Shown here piece by piece: positions 34,359 through 48,581 of a DNA stretch of 64,000 bases (within the stretch, counting starts at the first letter, position 1; the number at the start of each line of letters is the position of its first letter). Source of the stretch: Pseudoglutamicibacter cumminsii (lineage in GTDB: Bacteria > Actinomycetota > Actinomycetes > Actinomycetales > Micrococcaceae); NCBI RefSeq assembly GCF_016907775.1, contig NZ_JAFBCO010000001.1, forward strand, positions 1,302,001 to 1,366,000, written 5' to 3'. The translations under genes were made by a program, and so were the position numbers. The notes beneath the pieces are model-generated. The model made no database searches. It saw nothing but the letters and a program-made list of their open reading frames with translations, and was not told where the DNA came from.

Positions 34359-35552
34359 GTGGACAATACGCAACTCATTGCCGTGATTGCAGGCCTCGTC
34401 GGCCTGCTCATTGGTGTGGGCGGAGTCCTTGCTTATAACGCATCGCAGCGTGGCAGGGTTCTCCAGCTCGCTGACGATACTCCAGACTTGCCGGATGGAG
34501 CGGCTGAAGTCTTAGGGGTTATTGGTCGTGCTTACGTTTTGGTCGATGAGGTCGACGGCGTGGTGCGGGCGAATCCTTCGGCGTACGCGTATGGCTTGGT
34601 GCGTGGCCACACGTTGGTGCATGAGGACATCGTGAAGATGATCGCGAAGGTCCGCCGCGACGGCGTGGTTCGTGAAGGCGAGTTTGAGCTTCCGCGTGGC
34701 CCTGTGGGGCAGGGGTTCATCGTGGTGCATGTTCGTATGGCGCCGCTGGGTGGCGAACATATTTTGATCCTCGCGGATGACCGCACGGAAATCACGCGTA
34801 CCGCTACGATGCGCCGTGACTTTGTCGCGAACGTGTCTCACGAGTTGAAGACTCCGGTGGGTGCGGTCGGTCTGTTGGCTGAAGCCATCGAGAGCGCGGC
34901 TGACGACGAGGTTGCTGTCCGCCACTTCACCAAGCGTCTGGCGAAGGAATCGCAGCGTCTTGCGGCTTTGGTTCAGGACATCATCGAGCTTTCGCGTTTG
35001 CAGTCTGCTGACGTTGTGCAGGCCGGTGAAGAAGTCGATATGTCCAAGCTTGTGAGCGAGGCCGTGGATCGTACCGCTTTGATCGCGGGTGAGAAGAACA
35101 TCGATATCAAGATCGGTGGCGTCAAGAACGCGATTGTTTACGGTGAGTCGGACTTGTTGATGACCGCGGTGCGGAACTTGATCGATAATGCGATCAGGTA
35201 TTCCCCTGAGGGGACGACGGTCGGTGTCGGTATCACTGATCGCAATGGGTTGGTGTCGGTTACGGTGACTGACCAGGGGCCGGGTATTCCGGCTGATGAG
35301 CAGGAACGCGTGTTTGAGCGTTTCTACAGGCTTGATTCGGCTCGTGCCCGCTCGACTGGTGGTAGCGGGTTGGGTCTGAGTATCGTGCGGCATGTCATGG
35401 AGAGCCATGGTGGCGAGGTGACCTTGTGGTCGCAGACGGGCCAGGGCTCGACGTTCACGTTGCGCTTGCCGCGTCTAGAAAGTGAGGAAGCCCAGAGTGT
35501 TTCCTCGTCAGGTTCTAGCCTCGAGGAAACCTCGAGCGTTGAGGGAAAGTGA
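34359..35552 (+). CDS. senX3: Phosphate-sensing histidine kinase SenX3
   Basis: SenX3 phosphorylates RegX3 when phosphate is scarce. The 397-aa protein has one N-terminal membrane helix (LIAVIAGLVGLLIGVGGVLAYNA), a PAS-like region, H-box VSHELKTPVGAVGLLAEA, N-box RNLIDNAIRYS, and G-boxes DQGPGIPADE and GGSGLGLSIV. It starts with GTG. RegX3 follows after 10 bp, in one operon. SenX3 and PhoR proteins look alike; the neighbouring phoU supports this role. Confidence 0.94.
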   Translation: MDNTQLIAVIAGLVGLLIGVGGVLAYNASQRGRVLQLADDTPDLPDGAAEVLGVIGRAYVLVDEVDGVVRANPSAYAYGLVRGHTLVHEDIVKMIAKVRRDGVVREGEFELPRGPVGQGFIVVHVRMAPLGGEHILILADDRTEITRTATMRRDFVANVSHELKTPVGAVGLLAEAIESAADDEVAVRHFTKRLAKESQRLAALVQDIIELSRLQSADVVQAGEEVDMSKLVSEAVDRTALIAGEKNIDIKIGGVKNAIVYGESDLLMTAVRNLIDNAIRYSPEGTTVGVGITDRNGLVSVTVTDQGPGIPADEQERVFERFYRLDSARARSTGGSGLGLSIVRHVMESHGGEVTLWSQTGQGSTFTLRLPRLESEEAQSVSSSGSSLEETSSVEGK

Positions 35553-35562
35553 GTACAGCACG

Positions 35563-36243
35563 GTGACACGCATTCTGATTGTGGAGGATGAGGAGTCGCT
35601 CTCCGATCCGCTCCATTTTCTTTTGGAACGCGAGGGATTTGATGCCGCGGTCGCTGCTGACGGGGAAACCGCTGTTCAGGAGTTTGACCTGCATGGTGCC
35701 GACCTTGTCCTGTTGGACCTGATGCTTCCGGGGCTCCCGGGAACTGAGGTGTGCCGTCAGTTGAGGCAGCGTTCTAACGTCCCGATCATCATGTTGACGG
35801 CTAAGGACTCTGAGATCGATAAGGTCGTGGGTCTTGAGCTGGGCGCTGATGACTATGTGACTAAGCCGTACTCGTCGCGTGAATTGCTGGCTCGTATCAG
35901 GGCTGTTTTGCGTCGTCAGGGTGAGGCTGAGGAGCTGATTTCGACGACGGTGCAGGCTGGCCCGGTCCGGATGGATGTCGAGCGGCATGTGGTGACGGTG
36001 CGCGGTGAGCGCGTGCAGATGCCACTCAAGGAGTTTGAGCTTCTTGAGATGTTGTTGCGTAATGCGGGGCGTGTGATGACGCGCGGGCAGCTGATTGACC
36101 GTGTGTGGGGCTCGGATTATGTGGGCGATACGAAGACGCTTGATGTGCATGTGAAGCGTCTGCGCGCCAAGATTGAGGAGGAGCCCGGCTCGCCTGTTCA
36201 CCTGGTGACGGTGCGTGGCTTGGGCTATAAGTTCGAGGCCTAA
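35563..36243 (+). CDS. regX3: Response regulator RegX3
   Basis: RegX3 controls the phosphate regulon. From GTG at 35563 (MTRILIVEDEESLSD) the protein has 226 aa with the receiver (acidic VEDEE, phospho-Asp in LVLLDLMLPGL, Lys in DDYVTKPYS) and a winged-helix domain ending VRGLGYKFEA. The frame opens 27 codons earlier inside senX3, but the receiver begins at this GTG. It shares an operon with senX3. Confidence 0.95.
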   Translation: MTRILIVEDEESLSDPLHFLLEREGFDAAVAADGETAVQEFDLHGADLVLLDLMLPGLPGTEVCRQLRQRSNVPIIMLTAKDSEIDKVVGLELGADDYVTKPYSSRELLARIRAVLRRQGEAEELISTTVQAGPVRMDVERHVVTVRGERVQMPLKEFELLEMLLRNAGRVMTRGQLIDRVWGSDYVGDTKTLDVHVKRLRAKIEEEPGSPVHLVTVRGLGYKFEA

Positions 36244-36290
36244 ATTTGGAGGCCTCAGCGCAGGGCCTCTGAGCGCGTTGGGCCTGTCTT

Positions 36291-36338
36291 AAACGGTGTG
36301 GGCCGGACACTCGCTTGAGTGTCCGGCCCACACCGTTT
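36291..36338 (+). terminator. Terminator of senX3-regX3
   Basis: A perfect 22-bp stem with loop GCTT (36313-36316) follows the regX3 stop by 47 bp. The right arm ends CCGTTTGTTG. Confidence 0.9.
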
Positions 36339-36377
36339 GTTGCGCCAAACCCTGCCGCTAGCTCGGGCCAGGCCGAA

Positions 36378-36440
36378 GTCTTAGTGATGCTGCAGTCTTA
36401 GTGACGCTACAGCCTTAGTGAGGCTGCAGTTTTAGTGGCC
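36378..36440. repeat. Tandem array of 17-bp units at the end of the lipoprotein gene
   Basis: Three full imperfect copies (36378-36394, 36395-36411, 36412-36428) and a partial fourth (36429-36440) share the pattern GYCTTAGTGANGCTRCA. The partial copy spans the stop codon of the leftward lipoprotein gene, so the array looks like repeated duplication of that gene's last codons. Each copy contains TTAGTG, which encodes a final His and stop on the minus strand. Confidence 0.75.
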
Positions 36441-36992
36441 GTGCTCTGCCTTCTCGGAAGGCTTGAGGTGGTCGCTGCGGGATGCGTCGTGGCCGCCTGG
36501 GACGTAGTCGGCGTATTCAGGCAGGGTGCCGTCGACTACCGGGACCTTGGCGGTCGTGCTGTTGCCGCCGCTCTTGAAGGTCACCAGGACCTGCTGGCCT
36601 GGGTAGGTCCCCTTGTCGGCTTCCTTGTTGGTGTCGCCTGGGACCGTGAAGGTGCTGGCGTACTTGTCGTCTTCGAGGCGCATCTTGTTGCCTGCTTCGA
36701 CCGAGGTGTCCACGCTGCTGCTACCGAACTCGAGGGTCAGGTCGGCAGAGGTGTCGCCCTTGTTTAGGATGGTGCCGATGTAGCGGGCCTGCTGGTCAGC
36801 GCCGTTGGTGACGAGCATCAGGTTCTGGATGGAGACGTCGCCGACGTGTGCGGAGACGCCGTCTGATGGGTCGTACTGGTAGGTGGTTGCCTGGTCGTTG
36901 ATCGCGGCGCAGCCGGTAGCGGTGAGCGCAAGCGCGGCAAGTGCGGCGCCCGAGGCGGCGCGACGGATGCGGGCCTTCACGGGAAGTTTCAC
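36432..36992 (-). CDS. Lipoprotein of unknown function
   Basis: I do not recognise this 186-aa secreted protein. The signal peptide has lipobox LTATGCAA (Cys near 28). The mature part looks like a beta-rich domain (VGDVSIQNLMLVTNGADQQARYIGTILNKGDTSADLTLEF), with the layout of extracellular copper- or surface-type lipoproteins found in actinobacteria, though no metal motif is clear. The C-terminus is charged and His-rich (DASRSDHLKPSEKAEHGH). It faces carD across a 326-bp gap and ends 17-bp repeats. Confidence 0.75.
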   Translation of the reverse strand: MKLPVKARIRRAASGAALAALALTATGCAAINDQATTYQYDPSDGVSAHVGDVSIQNLMLVTNGADQQARYIGTILNKGDTSADLTLEFGSSSVDTSVEAGNKMRLEDDKYASTFTVPGDTNKEADKGTYPGQQVLVTFKSGGNSTTAKVPVVDGTLPEYADYVPGGHDASRSDHLKPSEKAEHGH

Positions 36993-37318
36993 GAAATTCG
37001 CTCCTCATCAATGAGTCATCTGCGCGGTTGTTTGCTCATTTAAGGGTGCAAGCAGACCACCGCCTCCTGCGATTCTATCGTGTTTGAGTGGTTCCCGCGG
37101 CTTTGGGTGTGTGTTGGTGACAAAGTGCTCGCGTTTTAGGGCTCTCGCGGGTGCTTGAAAGCGAGCTGTTCAGACCATATTTGAGAGCTGTCTCACGCTC
37201 ATTTTGAGGTACTCACATTTGAGCCGTTATGGCTTGTTTCCCTTATGTTTACGGGGATCTCCGGCCTGACGCAGGGTTAGTCATGTTATTCTAGATATCT
37301 AGAAAGGGGTTTATCCGC
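36993..37318. other. 326-bp divergent region between lipoprotein gene and carD
   Basis: No gene is seen. The left half holds the lipoprotein leader. The right half is more AT-rich and ends with the carD ribosome site AGAAAGGGGT. A TATTCT at about 37288 is a candidate -10 for carD, but no well-spaced -35 is clear. Confidence 0.4.
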
Positions 37319-37819
37319 ATGATTTTTGACGTCGGAGAGACGGTCGTTTACCCACATCACGGTGCTGCCACGATTGAAGAAATTAAGATGCGCACCATCC
37401 GGGGCGAGGAGAAGATGTACCTCAAGCTTCGGGTTGCACAGGGCGACTTGGTGATTGAGGTCCCCGCTGAGAATGTGGATCTGGTTGGCGTCCGTGACGT
37501 TGTGGACCGTGACGAGCTTGAGCACGTTTTCGAGGTGTTGCAGGCTCAGGATGTGGAAGAACCTGCTAACTGGTCTCGCCGTTATAAGGCGAACTTGGAG
37601 AAGCTGGCTTCTGGCGACGTGAATAAGGTTGCTGAGGTTGTGCGTGACTTGTGGCGTCGTGAGAACGACCGCGGCCTTTCGGCTGGTGAGAAGCGCATGC
37701 TGGCTAAGGCACGCACCATCCTGACCTCGGAGTTGGCTCTTGCTAAGAAGCTGACTGAGGAAGAGGCCGAGGTTGTTCTGGATGACGTGCTGTCCGGCAA
37801 GCGTAAGGCAAAGGCCTAA
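37319..37819 (+). CDS. carD: CarD-family transcription regulator
   Basis: CarD binds RNA polymerase beta and the promoter fork and stabilises open complexes, notably at rRNA promoters; in mycobacteria it is essential. The 166-aa protein has the RNAP-interaction domain ([22 protein letters not shown] ... [26 protein letters not shown]) followed by a basic helical DNA-binding domain ([42 protein letters not shown]). ispD follows 19 bp later, as is common, so they may share a transcript. Confidence 0.96.
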   Translation: MIFDVGETVVYPHHGAATIEEIKMRTIRGEEKMYLKLRVAQGDLVIEVPAENVDLVGVRDVVDRDELEHVFEVLQAQDVEEPANWSRRYKANLEKLASGDVNKVAEVVRDLWRRENDRGLSAGEKRMLAKARTILTSELALAKKLTEEEAEVVLDDVLSGKRKAKA

Positions 37820-37838
37820 GTTTTCATACGGGGGTTGA

Positions 37839-38618
37839 ATGTCGCGTCATGTGACTCATCTTCCGGCTGAGCGTACATCGGAGTCTGTAGCCATCGTGGT
37901 GGTGGCGGCGGGCTCCGGTACGCGTTTAAAGGCCGGTATGCCTAAGGCTTTGGCGGCGGTTGCTGGCCGGAGCCTGGTTGAGCATTGTTTGGATGTTGTG
38001 GTTGACCCGCGGCTCGCGCGGCAGGTTGTTGTGGTGACTCCGCCGTCGGACGTCCGCGTCGCCGAGTTGGTCGCCGCGCATCCTGCGGTTGACGGCGTTG
38101 CACTTTCAACGGTTCCTGGTGGAGCCACGCGTCAGGAGTCGGTTGCCGCTGGCCTTGCTGAGGTGCACGATGCGCGTTTCGTTGTGGTTCACGATGTCGC
38201 CCGAGCCTTCGCGCCGGCCTCACTCTTTGAACGCGTCGTTGACCGGCTACGCTCAGGCGCGGATCTAGATGGTGTGGTTCCGGGCCTACCGGCGGTGGAT
38301 ACGTACAAGATCGTTGATGCGGACGGCGTCGTGGTGAACACTCCGGAACGTTCGTCGTTGCGCGCGGTACAGACTCCGCAGGGTTTTGTCGCTGAGACGC
38401 TGCGCCGGGTGCACCGTGAGTCGGTTGGTCGCGATGCCAGCGACGATGCGGGCTTGCTTGAACAGGCCGGTTTCAGGGTCGCTGTGGTCGATGGGGATGA
38501 GCGGGCGTTGAAGGTCACGCACCCGCGTGATGTTGCTATAGCTGAAGGCATTGTCGCGGCTGAAGGCGTCGCGGCAGCAACCGAAGATGCAGAAGAGAAG
38601 GATGAGAACCGTGAGTGA
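37839..38618 (+). CDS. ispD: 2-C-methyl-D-erythritol 4-phosphate cytidylyltransferase
   Basis: IspD makes CDP-ME in the MEP isoprenoid pathway. The 259-aa protein has the CTP-binding loop [19 protein letters not shown] and [11 protein letters not shown] and later [12 protein letters not shown]. The last ~20 residues are Ala/Glu-rich ([16 protein letters not shown]), longer than usual. The stop overlaps the GTG of ispF by 8 bp, as in other actinobacterial ispD-ispF pairs. Confidence 0.95.
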   Translation: MSRHVTHLPAERTSESVAIVVVAAGSGTRLKAGMPKALAAVAGRSLVEHCLDVVVDPRLARQVVVVTPPSDVRVAELVAAHPAVDGVALSTVPGGATRQESVAAGLAEVHDARFVVVHDVARAFAPASLFERVVDRLRSGADLDGVVPGLPAVDTYKIVDADGVVVNTPERSSLRAVQTPQGFVAETLRRVHRESVGRDASDDAGLLEQAGFRVAVVDGDERALKVTHPRDVAIAEGIVAAEGVAAATEDAEEKDENRE

Positions 38619-39153
38619 GACGCAAGAAGTGGGCGCACCGTTCCCGGCAGGGTGCTTGCCGATGGTTGGTTTGGGTTTTGATGTTCATGCGTTTTCGGAT
38701 GAGGATCCTTCCGCGCCTGACGCGTTGCCGCTGATGTTGGCTGGGCTTGAGTGGCCGGGTGAGCGTCGTTTGAGTGGCCATTCTGATGGCGATGCGGTCG
38801 CACACGCTGTGTGTGATGCGTTGTTTGCTGCGTCTGGTTTGGGTGACTTGGGTACTCAGTTTGGTACTGATCGTCCTGAGTTCGCGGGGGCGTCCGGTGT
38901 GACGTTGGTGCGTGAGGCCGCGAGGCTTGTTGCGGAAGCCGGTTTCACAGTCGGCAATGTCTCGGTTCAGTTCGTGGGCAACCGCCCGCGTTTCGCCAAG
39001 CGTCGCGAGGAAGCGAACCGGGTTTTGTCGGAAGCCTTGGGCGCTCCGGTAGCTGTTGCGGCGTCGACCTCGGATGGGTTGGGCTTTGAAGGCGCCGGTG
39101 AGGGCATTTCGGCTCGCGCCGTCGCGTGGGTGTATCCGACCCCGAACAGATAG
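38611..39153 (+). CDS. ispF: 2-C-methyl-D-erythritol 2,4-cyclodiphosphate synthase
   Basis: IspF cyclises CDP-ME2P two steps after IspD. From GTG at 38611 the protein has 180 aa with metal ligands in [11 protein letters not shown] (Asp and His) and the [17 protein letters not shown] loop, and the C-terminal signature [11 protein letters not shown]. An ATG further upstream lies deep inside ispD and is rejected. cysS follows after 10 bp. Confidence 0.94.
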   Translation: MSETQEVGAPFPAGCLPMVGLGFDVHAFSDEDPSAPDALPLMLAGLEWPGERRLSGHSDGDAVAHAVCDALFAASGLGDLGTQFGTDRPEFAGASGVTLVREAARLVAEAGFTVGNVSVQFVGNRPRFAKRREEANRVLSEALGAPVAVAASTSDGLGFEGAGEGISARAVAWVYPTPNR

Positions 39154-39163
39154 GGTTAAGCTC

Positions 39164-40618
39164 GTGAGCTTGCGTTTTTATGACACCCGTACCCGTGCCG
39201 TCCACGATTTCGTCCCTGTAACTGAGGGGCACGTGGGGCTGTATTACTGTGGCGCGACGGTTCAGGGTATGCCGCATGTGGGGCATGTGCGTTCGGCTAT
39301 TGCGTTCGACATTTTGCGCCGCTGGCTCACGTATCGCGGTTTCAACGTCACGATGGTCCGTAACGTCACGGATATTGATGACAAGATTTTGGAGAAGTCG
39401 GCGCTGTCGTTCTCTGATCCGGAGCAGTTGGGGCCGGATTATGTGGCTGATGAACAGTGGTTTGCGTTGGCATACCGTTTTGAGGCCGCGTTCCGTGAGG
39501 CGTATGCGACGCTGGGTGTTTTGCCTCCGACGTATGAGCCGCGCGCTTCGGGCCACATGACTGAGATGTTCGCGCTCATCCAGCGGTTGATCGATGCGGG
39601 GCACGCGTATGCGGCTGAGGACGGTTCGGGCGACGTGTACTTCGATGTCCGTTCGTACCCTGCCTACGGTGGTTTGACGCATCAGTCGGTCGATGACATG
39701 CAGGATGCCGGCGACGCCGATCCTCGCGGTAAGCGCGATCCGCGTGACTTCGCTGTGTGGAAGGGCCATAAGGATGGCGATCCGTTGACGGCCTCGTGGG
39801 TTTCGCCGTGGGGTCGTGGCCGTCCGGGCTGGCACATCGAGTGCTCGGCGATGGCGGGCAAGTATCTGGGCGAGACCTTCGATATCCACGGCGGCGGTTT
39901 GGATCTGCGTTTCCCTCACCACGAGAACGAGATGGCTCAGTCGCAGGCTGCCGGCGATGGTTTCGCTCGTTTCTGGATGCACAACGGCATGGTCACGTTT
40001 GAGGGCCAGAAGATGTCGAAGTCGGTGGGCAACACGGTATCTCCGCGTGAGATGTTGGAGCAGGCTCCGGCGGATGTTGTCCGGTATTTCTTGGGGCAGG
40101 CTCATTACCGTTCGCAGTTGGATTATTCGCCGTCGTCTTTGGCGGAGGCTGGTGCCGCGTTGGATCGTGTGAAGGGCTTTGTTGCTCGCGCCGCTGAGAA
40201 GTTCGGTGCCGACGCGTTGGCAGGTGGCGAGGTTGCGCCGGCTTTCGCTCAGGCCATGGATGACGACTTGAATGTTCCGCAGGCGCTTGCCGTGTTGCAT
40301 GAGACGGTGCGTCGCGGCAACGCAGCCTTGGCTGCCGGAAGCGATGCGGATGCCGATGTGGCGTTGCAGGCCGCTCGTCAGGTGGCTGCGATGAAGGCGG
40401 TGCTGGGTCTTGATGATGCAGCGTCGTCTGGTGGCTCGGGTGAGGGGCCTGAAACGGTTGCTTTGACCCAGTTGGTGGAGGCTCGTTTGGCTGAGCGTGC
40501 TGCTGCACGCGCCGCTAAGGATTTCGAGACTTCTGACCGCATCCGTGATGAACTCGCGGCCGTGGGCATCACGGTCAAGGATGGCGCAGATGGCGCATCC
40601 TGGTTTTTGGGAAACTAA
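39164..40618 (+). CDS. cysS: Cysteinyl-tRNA synthetase
   Basis: CysS charges tRNA-Cys. From GTG at 39164 ([16 protein letters not shown]) it has 484 aa with the HIGH-type motif MPHVGHVRS, zinc ligands in [17 protein letters not shown] and HHENEMAQ, and the KMSKS loop QKMSKSVGN. The C-terminal DALR-like helical domain is complete. A longer frame starts inside ispF and is rejected. It follows ispF and precedes rlmB in one run. Confidence 0.96.
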   Translation: MSLRFYDTRTRAVHDFVPVTEGHVGLYYCGATVQGMPHVGHVRSAIAFDILRRWLTYRGFNVTMVRNVTDIDDKILEKSALSFSDPEQLGPDYVADEQWFALAYRFEAAFREAYATLGVLPPTYEPRASGHMTEMFALIQRLIDAGHAYAAEDGSGDVYFDVRSYPAYGGLTHQSVDDMQDAGDADPRGKRDPRDFAVWKGHKDGDPLTASWVSPWGRGRPGWHIECSAMAGKYLGETFDIHGGGLDLRFPHHENEMAQSQAAGDGFARFWMHNGMVTFEGQKMSKSVGNTVSPREMLEQAPADVVRYFLGQAHYRSQLDYSPSSLAEAGAALDRVKGFVARAAEKFGADALAGGEVAPAFAQAMDDDLNVPQALAVLHETVRRGNAALAAGSDADADVALQAARQVAAMKAVLGLDDAASSGGSGEGPETVALTQLVEARLAERAAARAAKDFETSDRIRDELAAVGITVKDGADGASWFLGN

Positions 40619-40680
40619 ACTTGTCGTTAGCCCGGCTGCCGGGCGTTGTAGTTAATGGTTGTGTCCGTTGAGGAGGGCAT

Positions 40681-41652
40681 ATGTCGGCGCCACGTAAGGC
40701 ACCACGTAACCGTAAGGGGCCCTCTAAGGGCAGTGGCGGTAAGAACAAACGTGCGTTGGAAGGCCGCGGTCCGACTCCTAAAGCGGAGGATCGCGTTTAT
40801 CACAAGGCGCATCGTGCCAAGCTTTTGCGGGAGCGTTCGCAGAATAAGCAGGGGAACCGTCGCCAGCAGACCGGTGGCCGCCGTTTCTCTGAGGAGCATG
40901 TGAACGGTCGCAACGCGGTGTTGGAGGCATTGCAGGCTGATATCCCGGCGAAGGCTCTGTATGTCGCTACCCAGATTGATGTGGATGACCGCGTCCGGGA
41001 GGCCTTGAAGCTCGCGGCTCAGCGTCGAATCCCTATTCTTGAGGCAACGAAGCCTGAGCTGGATCGTTTGACGGATGGTTCGGTTCACCAGGGCATTGCT
41101 ATGCAGATCCCGCCATATGAGTATCCGGATGCGGCAACGAGCCTCGCTGATGCGATGGAGAACTACCGAAACGGTACGGCCGGCGCTCCTTTGGTTGTTG
41201 CTTTGGATGGCATTACCGATCCACGCAACTTGGGCGCGATCATCCGTTCCGCATCGGCGTTCGGTGCTGGAGCTATCGTGATTCCGGAGCGCCGCACTGT
41301 CGGTGTCACGGCTACTGCATGGAAGACTTCGGCGGGGGCTGCGGCTCGCGTGCCGGTTGCTCGAGCAACGAACCTCACCCAGGTTTTGCGTCAGGCCAAG
41401 CAGGATGGCTTCTATGTTTTGGGCTTGGATGGTGGTGGCGATGTGTCTCTGCCTGACCTGGAGCTAGCTAAGGAACCGTTGATTGTTGTTGTTGGCAACG
41501 AGGGCAAGGGCTTGTCCCGCTTGGTTTCCGAGACGTGCGATCAGATTGTGTCGATTCCTATCAGCGCATCGATGGAATCGCTGAACGCCTCGATGGCTGC
41601 GGGGATCACGCTGTACGAGATCGCGAATAAGCGACGAGCGTCACAGAATTAA
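40681..41652 (+). CDS. rlmB: 23S rRNA (guanosine-2'-O-) methyltransferase RlmB-type
   Basis: This SpoU-family enzyme methylates the ribose of a conserved guanosine of 23S rRNA. In 323 aa, a basic N-terminal tail of about 70 residues (RKAPRNRKGPSKGSGG) leads to the substrate-binding domain, then SPOUT motifs TDPRNLGAIIRSA, VVGNEGKGLSRLV and IPISASMESLNASMAAGITLYE with the trefoil-knot AdoMet site. It lies directly upstream of the rRNA operon that it probably modifies. Confidence 0.93.
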   Translation: MSAPRKAPRNRKGPSKGSGGKNKRALEGRGPTPKAEDRVYHKAHRAKLLRERSQNKQGNRRQQTGGRRFSEEHVNGRNAVLEALQADIPAKALYVATQIDVDDRVREALKLAAQRRIPILEATKPELDRLTDGSVHQGIAMQIPPYEYPDAATSLADAMENYRNGTAGAPLVVALDGITDPRNLGAIIRSASAFGAGAIVIPERRTVGVTATAWKTSAGAAARVPVARATNLTQVLRQAKQDGFYVLGLDGGGDVSLPDLELAKEPLIVVVGNEGKGLSRLVSETCDQIVSIPISASMESLNASMAAGITLYEIANKRRASQN

Positions 41653-41663
41653 TTTTTCGCTCT

Positions 41664-41709
41664 AACGCCCCTGGGGACGTCTGTCATGACGTGTTCCAGG
41701 GGCGTTTTT
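41664..41709 (+). terminator. Terminator of the ispD-ispF-cysS-rlmB run
   Basis: AACGCCCCTGG pairs with CCAGGGGCGTT around a 21-nt loop that contains its own small stem, followed by TTTTG. Confidence 0.85.
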
Positions 41710-41762
41710 GCTTGTGATTCGGCGGAACTCTTCGCGCTGCTGAGTTGGCGGAGCACTCGGTT

Positions 41763-41791
41763 TTGCTTTTTGGTGTGGGTGTGTGTAGAGT
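41763..41791 (+). promoter_or_regulatory. rrn promoter P1
   Basis: TTGCTT (41763-41768), 17 nt, TAGAGT (41786-41791), with a GT-rich spacer, 496 bp before 16S. Confidence 0.6.
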
Positions 41792-41972
41792 GTTTTCCTG
41801 TTGCCCGCCGAGATGGAGTGCCGGTTGCCGGCGTGTCTGGTGGACAATAGCCCTTCAAGCCTCTACTAGTTTGTTGCTGTTTTGGTTTCGGGGTTTTATA
41901 TCTCTCATATCGCTGCTTTCCTGGTTGAGGCCTAAGGGTTTCATGGTTGAGTTTCTGGGTGTTTACCTGGTT

Positions 41973-42001
41973 TTGTTCTTTTGGAAAGTTTGTGGTAGTG
42001 T
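41973..42001 (+). promoter_or_regulatory. rrn promoter P2
   Basis: TTGTTC (41973-41978), 17 nt, TAGTGT (41996-42001), 286 bp before 16S. Confidence 0.6.
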
Positions 42002-42087
42002 GGGTATCCGCTCTTGAGTGAAGCGTCCTGGTTATTTTTCTTTTCTCGCATGTTGTGTGTGGGTTTGTGGGGCGTGGATTCTTGGGT

Positions 42088-42118
42088 GTCTGTTGTTTGA
42101 GAACTCAATAGTGTGCCA
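42088..42118 (+). promoter_or_regulatory. rRNA antitermination (nut-like) leader
   Basis: TGTTGTTTGAGAACTCAAT is the box-A-like sequence found upstream of 16S in many high-GC Gram-positives, here about 170 bp before 16S. Confidence 0.6.
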
Positions 42119-42286
42119 AGTTTGTTTGTTGATACCAAATATTTTTTGTTTGGTGGTTGCCTGCATGCCTTGATCCCTGTCGGGGTGTGTGGGTTTCTGC
42201 TTGGATTAGATGTTGGCCATGCTGTGGGGGCGTTTTCCCGCTCTTTGTGGTGTGGTTGTCCGCTTTGTGAACATCGTTTTTTGTTT

Positions 42287-47371
<5,085 letters not shown>

Positions 47372-47533
47372 AACACCAACACATCCTTTACGAGGGTTCG
47401 CGTCCACTAAGCGGTCACCACACCACAAACCCACCCCTTAGGGTGACACACACATAATTCAATACAACAGCACACACGCGTGTGCACGTAACACACAGGT
47501 TTCCCCACCAGCAACACTGGCAGGGGTGAGAAA

Positions 47534-47652
47534 GTTACGGCGGCTATAGCGTGGGGGAAACGCCCGGTCCCATCCCGAACCCGGAAGCTAAGCCCCACAG
47601 CGCCGATGGTACTGCAACCGGGAGGTTGTGGGAGAGTAGGACACCGCCGAAC
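47534..47652 (+). rRNA. rrf: 5S ribosomal RNA
   Basis: The 119-nt 5S sequence starts at GTTACGGCGGCTATAGCG and ends at ACACCGCCGAAC; these ends pair. CCCATCCCGAACCCGGAAG is the conserved loop. Confidence 0.94.
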
Positions 47653-47666
47653 ATAACCATATAAGA

Positions 47667-47735
47667 GGATGTTGGTCCTGAAGCTCCCAACCCCACCAGA
47701 CAGGGGTTCGGTAGAAGCATCAGGACCAACACCTG
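47667..47735 (+). terminator. rrn operon terminator candidate
   Basis: GTTGGTCCTGA and TCAGGACCAAC form a long outer stem enclosing a second stem (AACCCC ... GGGGTT), after 5S. There is only a short T stretch. Confidence 0.65.
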
Positions 47736-47844
47736 TTTAAACCACCAACACACAACAACAAGTCGGTTGCGCCGCTATGCGCTAGCCTCGAGTGCAACCA
47801 ATGCGCTCTACTCAGCTACATGCTCTGTTCTATAAACTGAAGTC

Positions 47845-48324
47845 ATGTCTGACATGCCATGGTTCAGTCACGCAGCACACGAGGCTGTACCTCCAACCCA
47901 TAACAATCAGGGAACGCAGGTTCGAGTGGAAGCTGTCCTCCCCGTCGACATCCTCAGTGCATGCGAAGGACTGCTCGACTATACAGACCTCTGGTGGCCA
48001 CGCGAACACCGTCTCAGTTCAGACCCCGAGGCTCAACTGATATGGGATGAGAACAGTCTGTTCGAGGTGAACGCAGAAGGTCTCACAGCAGTGTGGGGCC
48101 ATAGCCACGGAAGCGAGCCTCCGCTTGAGCTCAGCCTTCTCATCGAGAACGAGAACTTTCCCCGCCACGTAGCAACCTTCACATTTACGCAACTAGGTGC
48201 TCAGTCAACTCGCATCGACCTTCGTGCCCAATCACCGCTGAGTGGTACGCGCGTCGGAGCGAGTATATGGCGCGATGTAGTCCACGGTTATTCGACATTC
48301 ATGGGGAGACGGCAAGACACCTGA
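47845..48324 (+). CDS. Hypothetical protein, possibly SRPBCC/START-like fold
   Basis: This 159-aa protein has no clear family. The pattern VRVEAVLPVDILSACEGLLDYTDLWWPREHRL followed by alternating beta strands (GLTAVWGHSHG, LSLLIENENFPRHVATFTFTQLG) and a final helix (ASIWRDVVHGYSTFMG) resembles AHSA1-type lipid- or chaperone-related domains. The function is unknown. It sits between the rRNA operon and tRNA-Pro and is codirectional with them. A weak start context leaves the first ATG uncertain. Confidence 0.6.
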   Translation: MSDMPWFSHAAHEAVPPTHNNQGTQVRVEAVLPVDILSACEGLLDYTDLWWPREHRLSSDPEAQLIWDENSLFEVNAEGLTAVWGHSHGSEPPLELSLLIENENFPRHVATFTFTQLGAQSTRIDLRAQSPLSGTRVGASIWRDVVHGYSTFMGRRQDT

Positions 48325-48370
48325 TTATGTCTGTCGGCGTAGCTGCTGTAAGGTGTGTACGTCTCGTCTT

Positions 48371-48444
48371 CGGGGTGTGGCGCAGCTTGGTAGCGCGCGT
48401 CGTTCGGGACGACGAAGTCGCAGGTTCAAATCCTGTCACCCCGA
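48371..48444 (+). tRNA. tRNA-Pro(CGG)
   Basis: This 74-nt gene has acceptor CGGGGTG/CACCCCG, anticodon loop TTCGGGA (CGG) and T-arm GGTTCAAATCC, discriminator A. Confidence 0.96.
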
Positions 48445-48449
48445 CGCGC

Positions 48450-48490
48450 AGTTGTGGCCCGGAGAGTGTTCTCCGGGCCACAACTATTTA
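48450..48490 (+). terminator. Terminator of tRNA-Pro
   Basis: A perfect 16-bp stem (AGTTGTGGCCCGGAGA) with loop GTGT is followed by ATTTAA. Confidence 0.87.
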
Positions 48491-48581
48491 AGCGTGTTCT
48501 CTAGTCGCTCGCTTGTTTCTTAGATACTGTTACTCGCAAGTCATTTTCATATTTTTGAGTGCATGTGTGAGGGCTGTTGTC

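Larger units (their letters stand above)
41653..42286 (+). promoter_or_regulatory. rRNA operon promoter and leader region (634 bp)
   Basis: The region holds the rlmB terminator, two -35/-10 pairs (41763-41791 and 41973-42001) and the antitermination stretch around 42088-42118, then the 16S leader. Open frames across it are incidental. Confidence 0.75.

Noticed and set aside
41745-42017. 90-codon frame in the rRNA leader
   Set aside because: It overlaps both rrn promoters and has no ribosome site.
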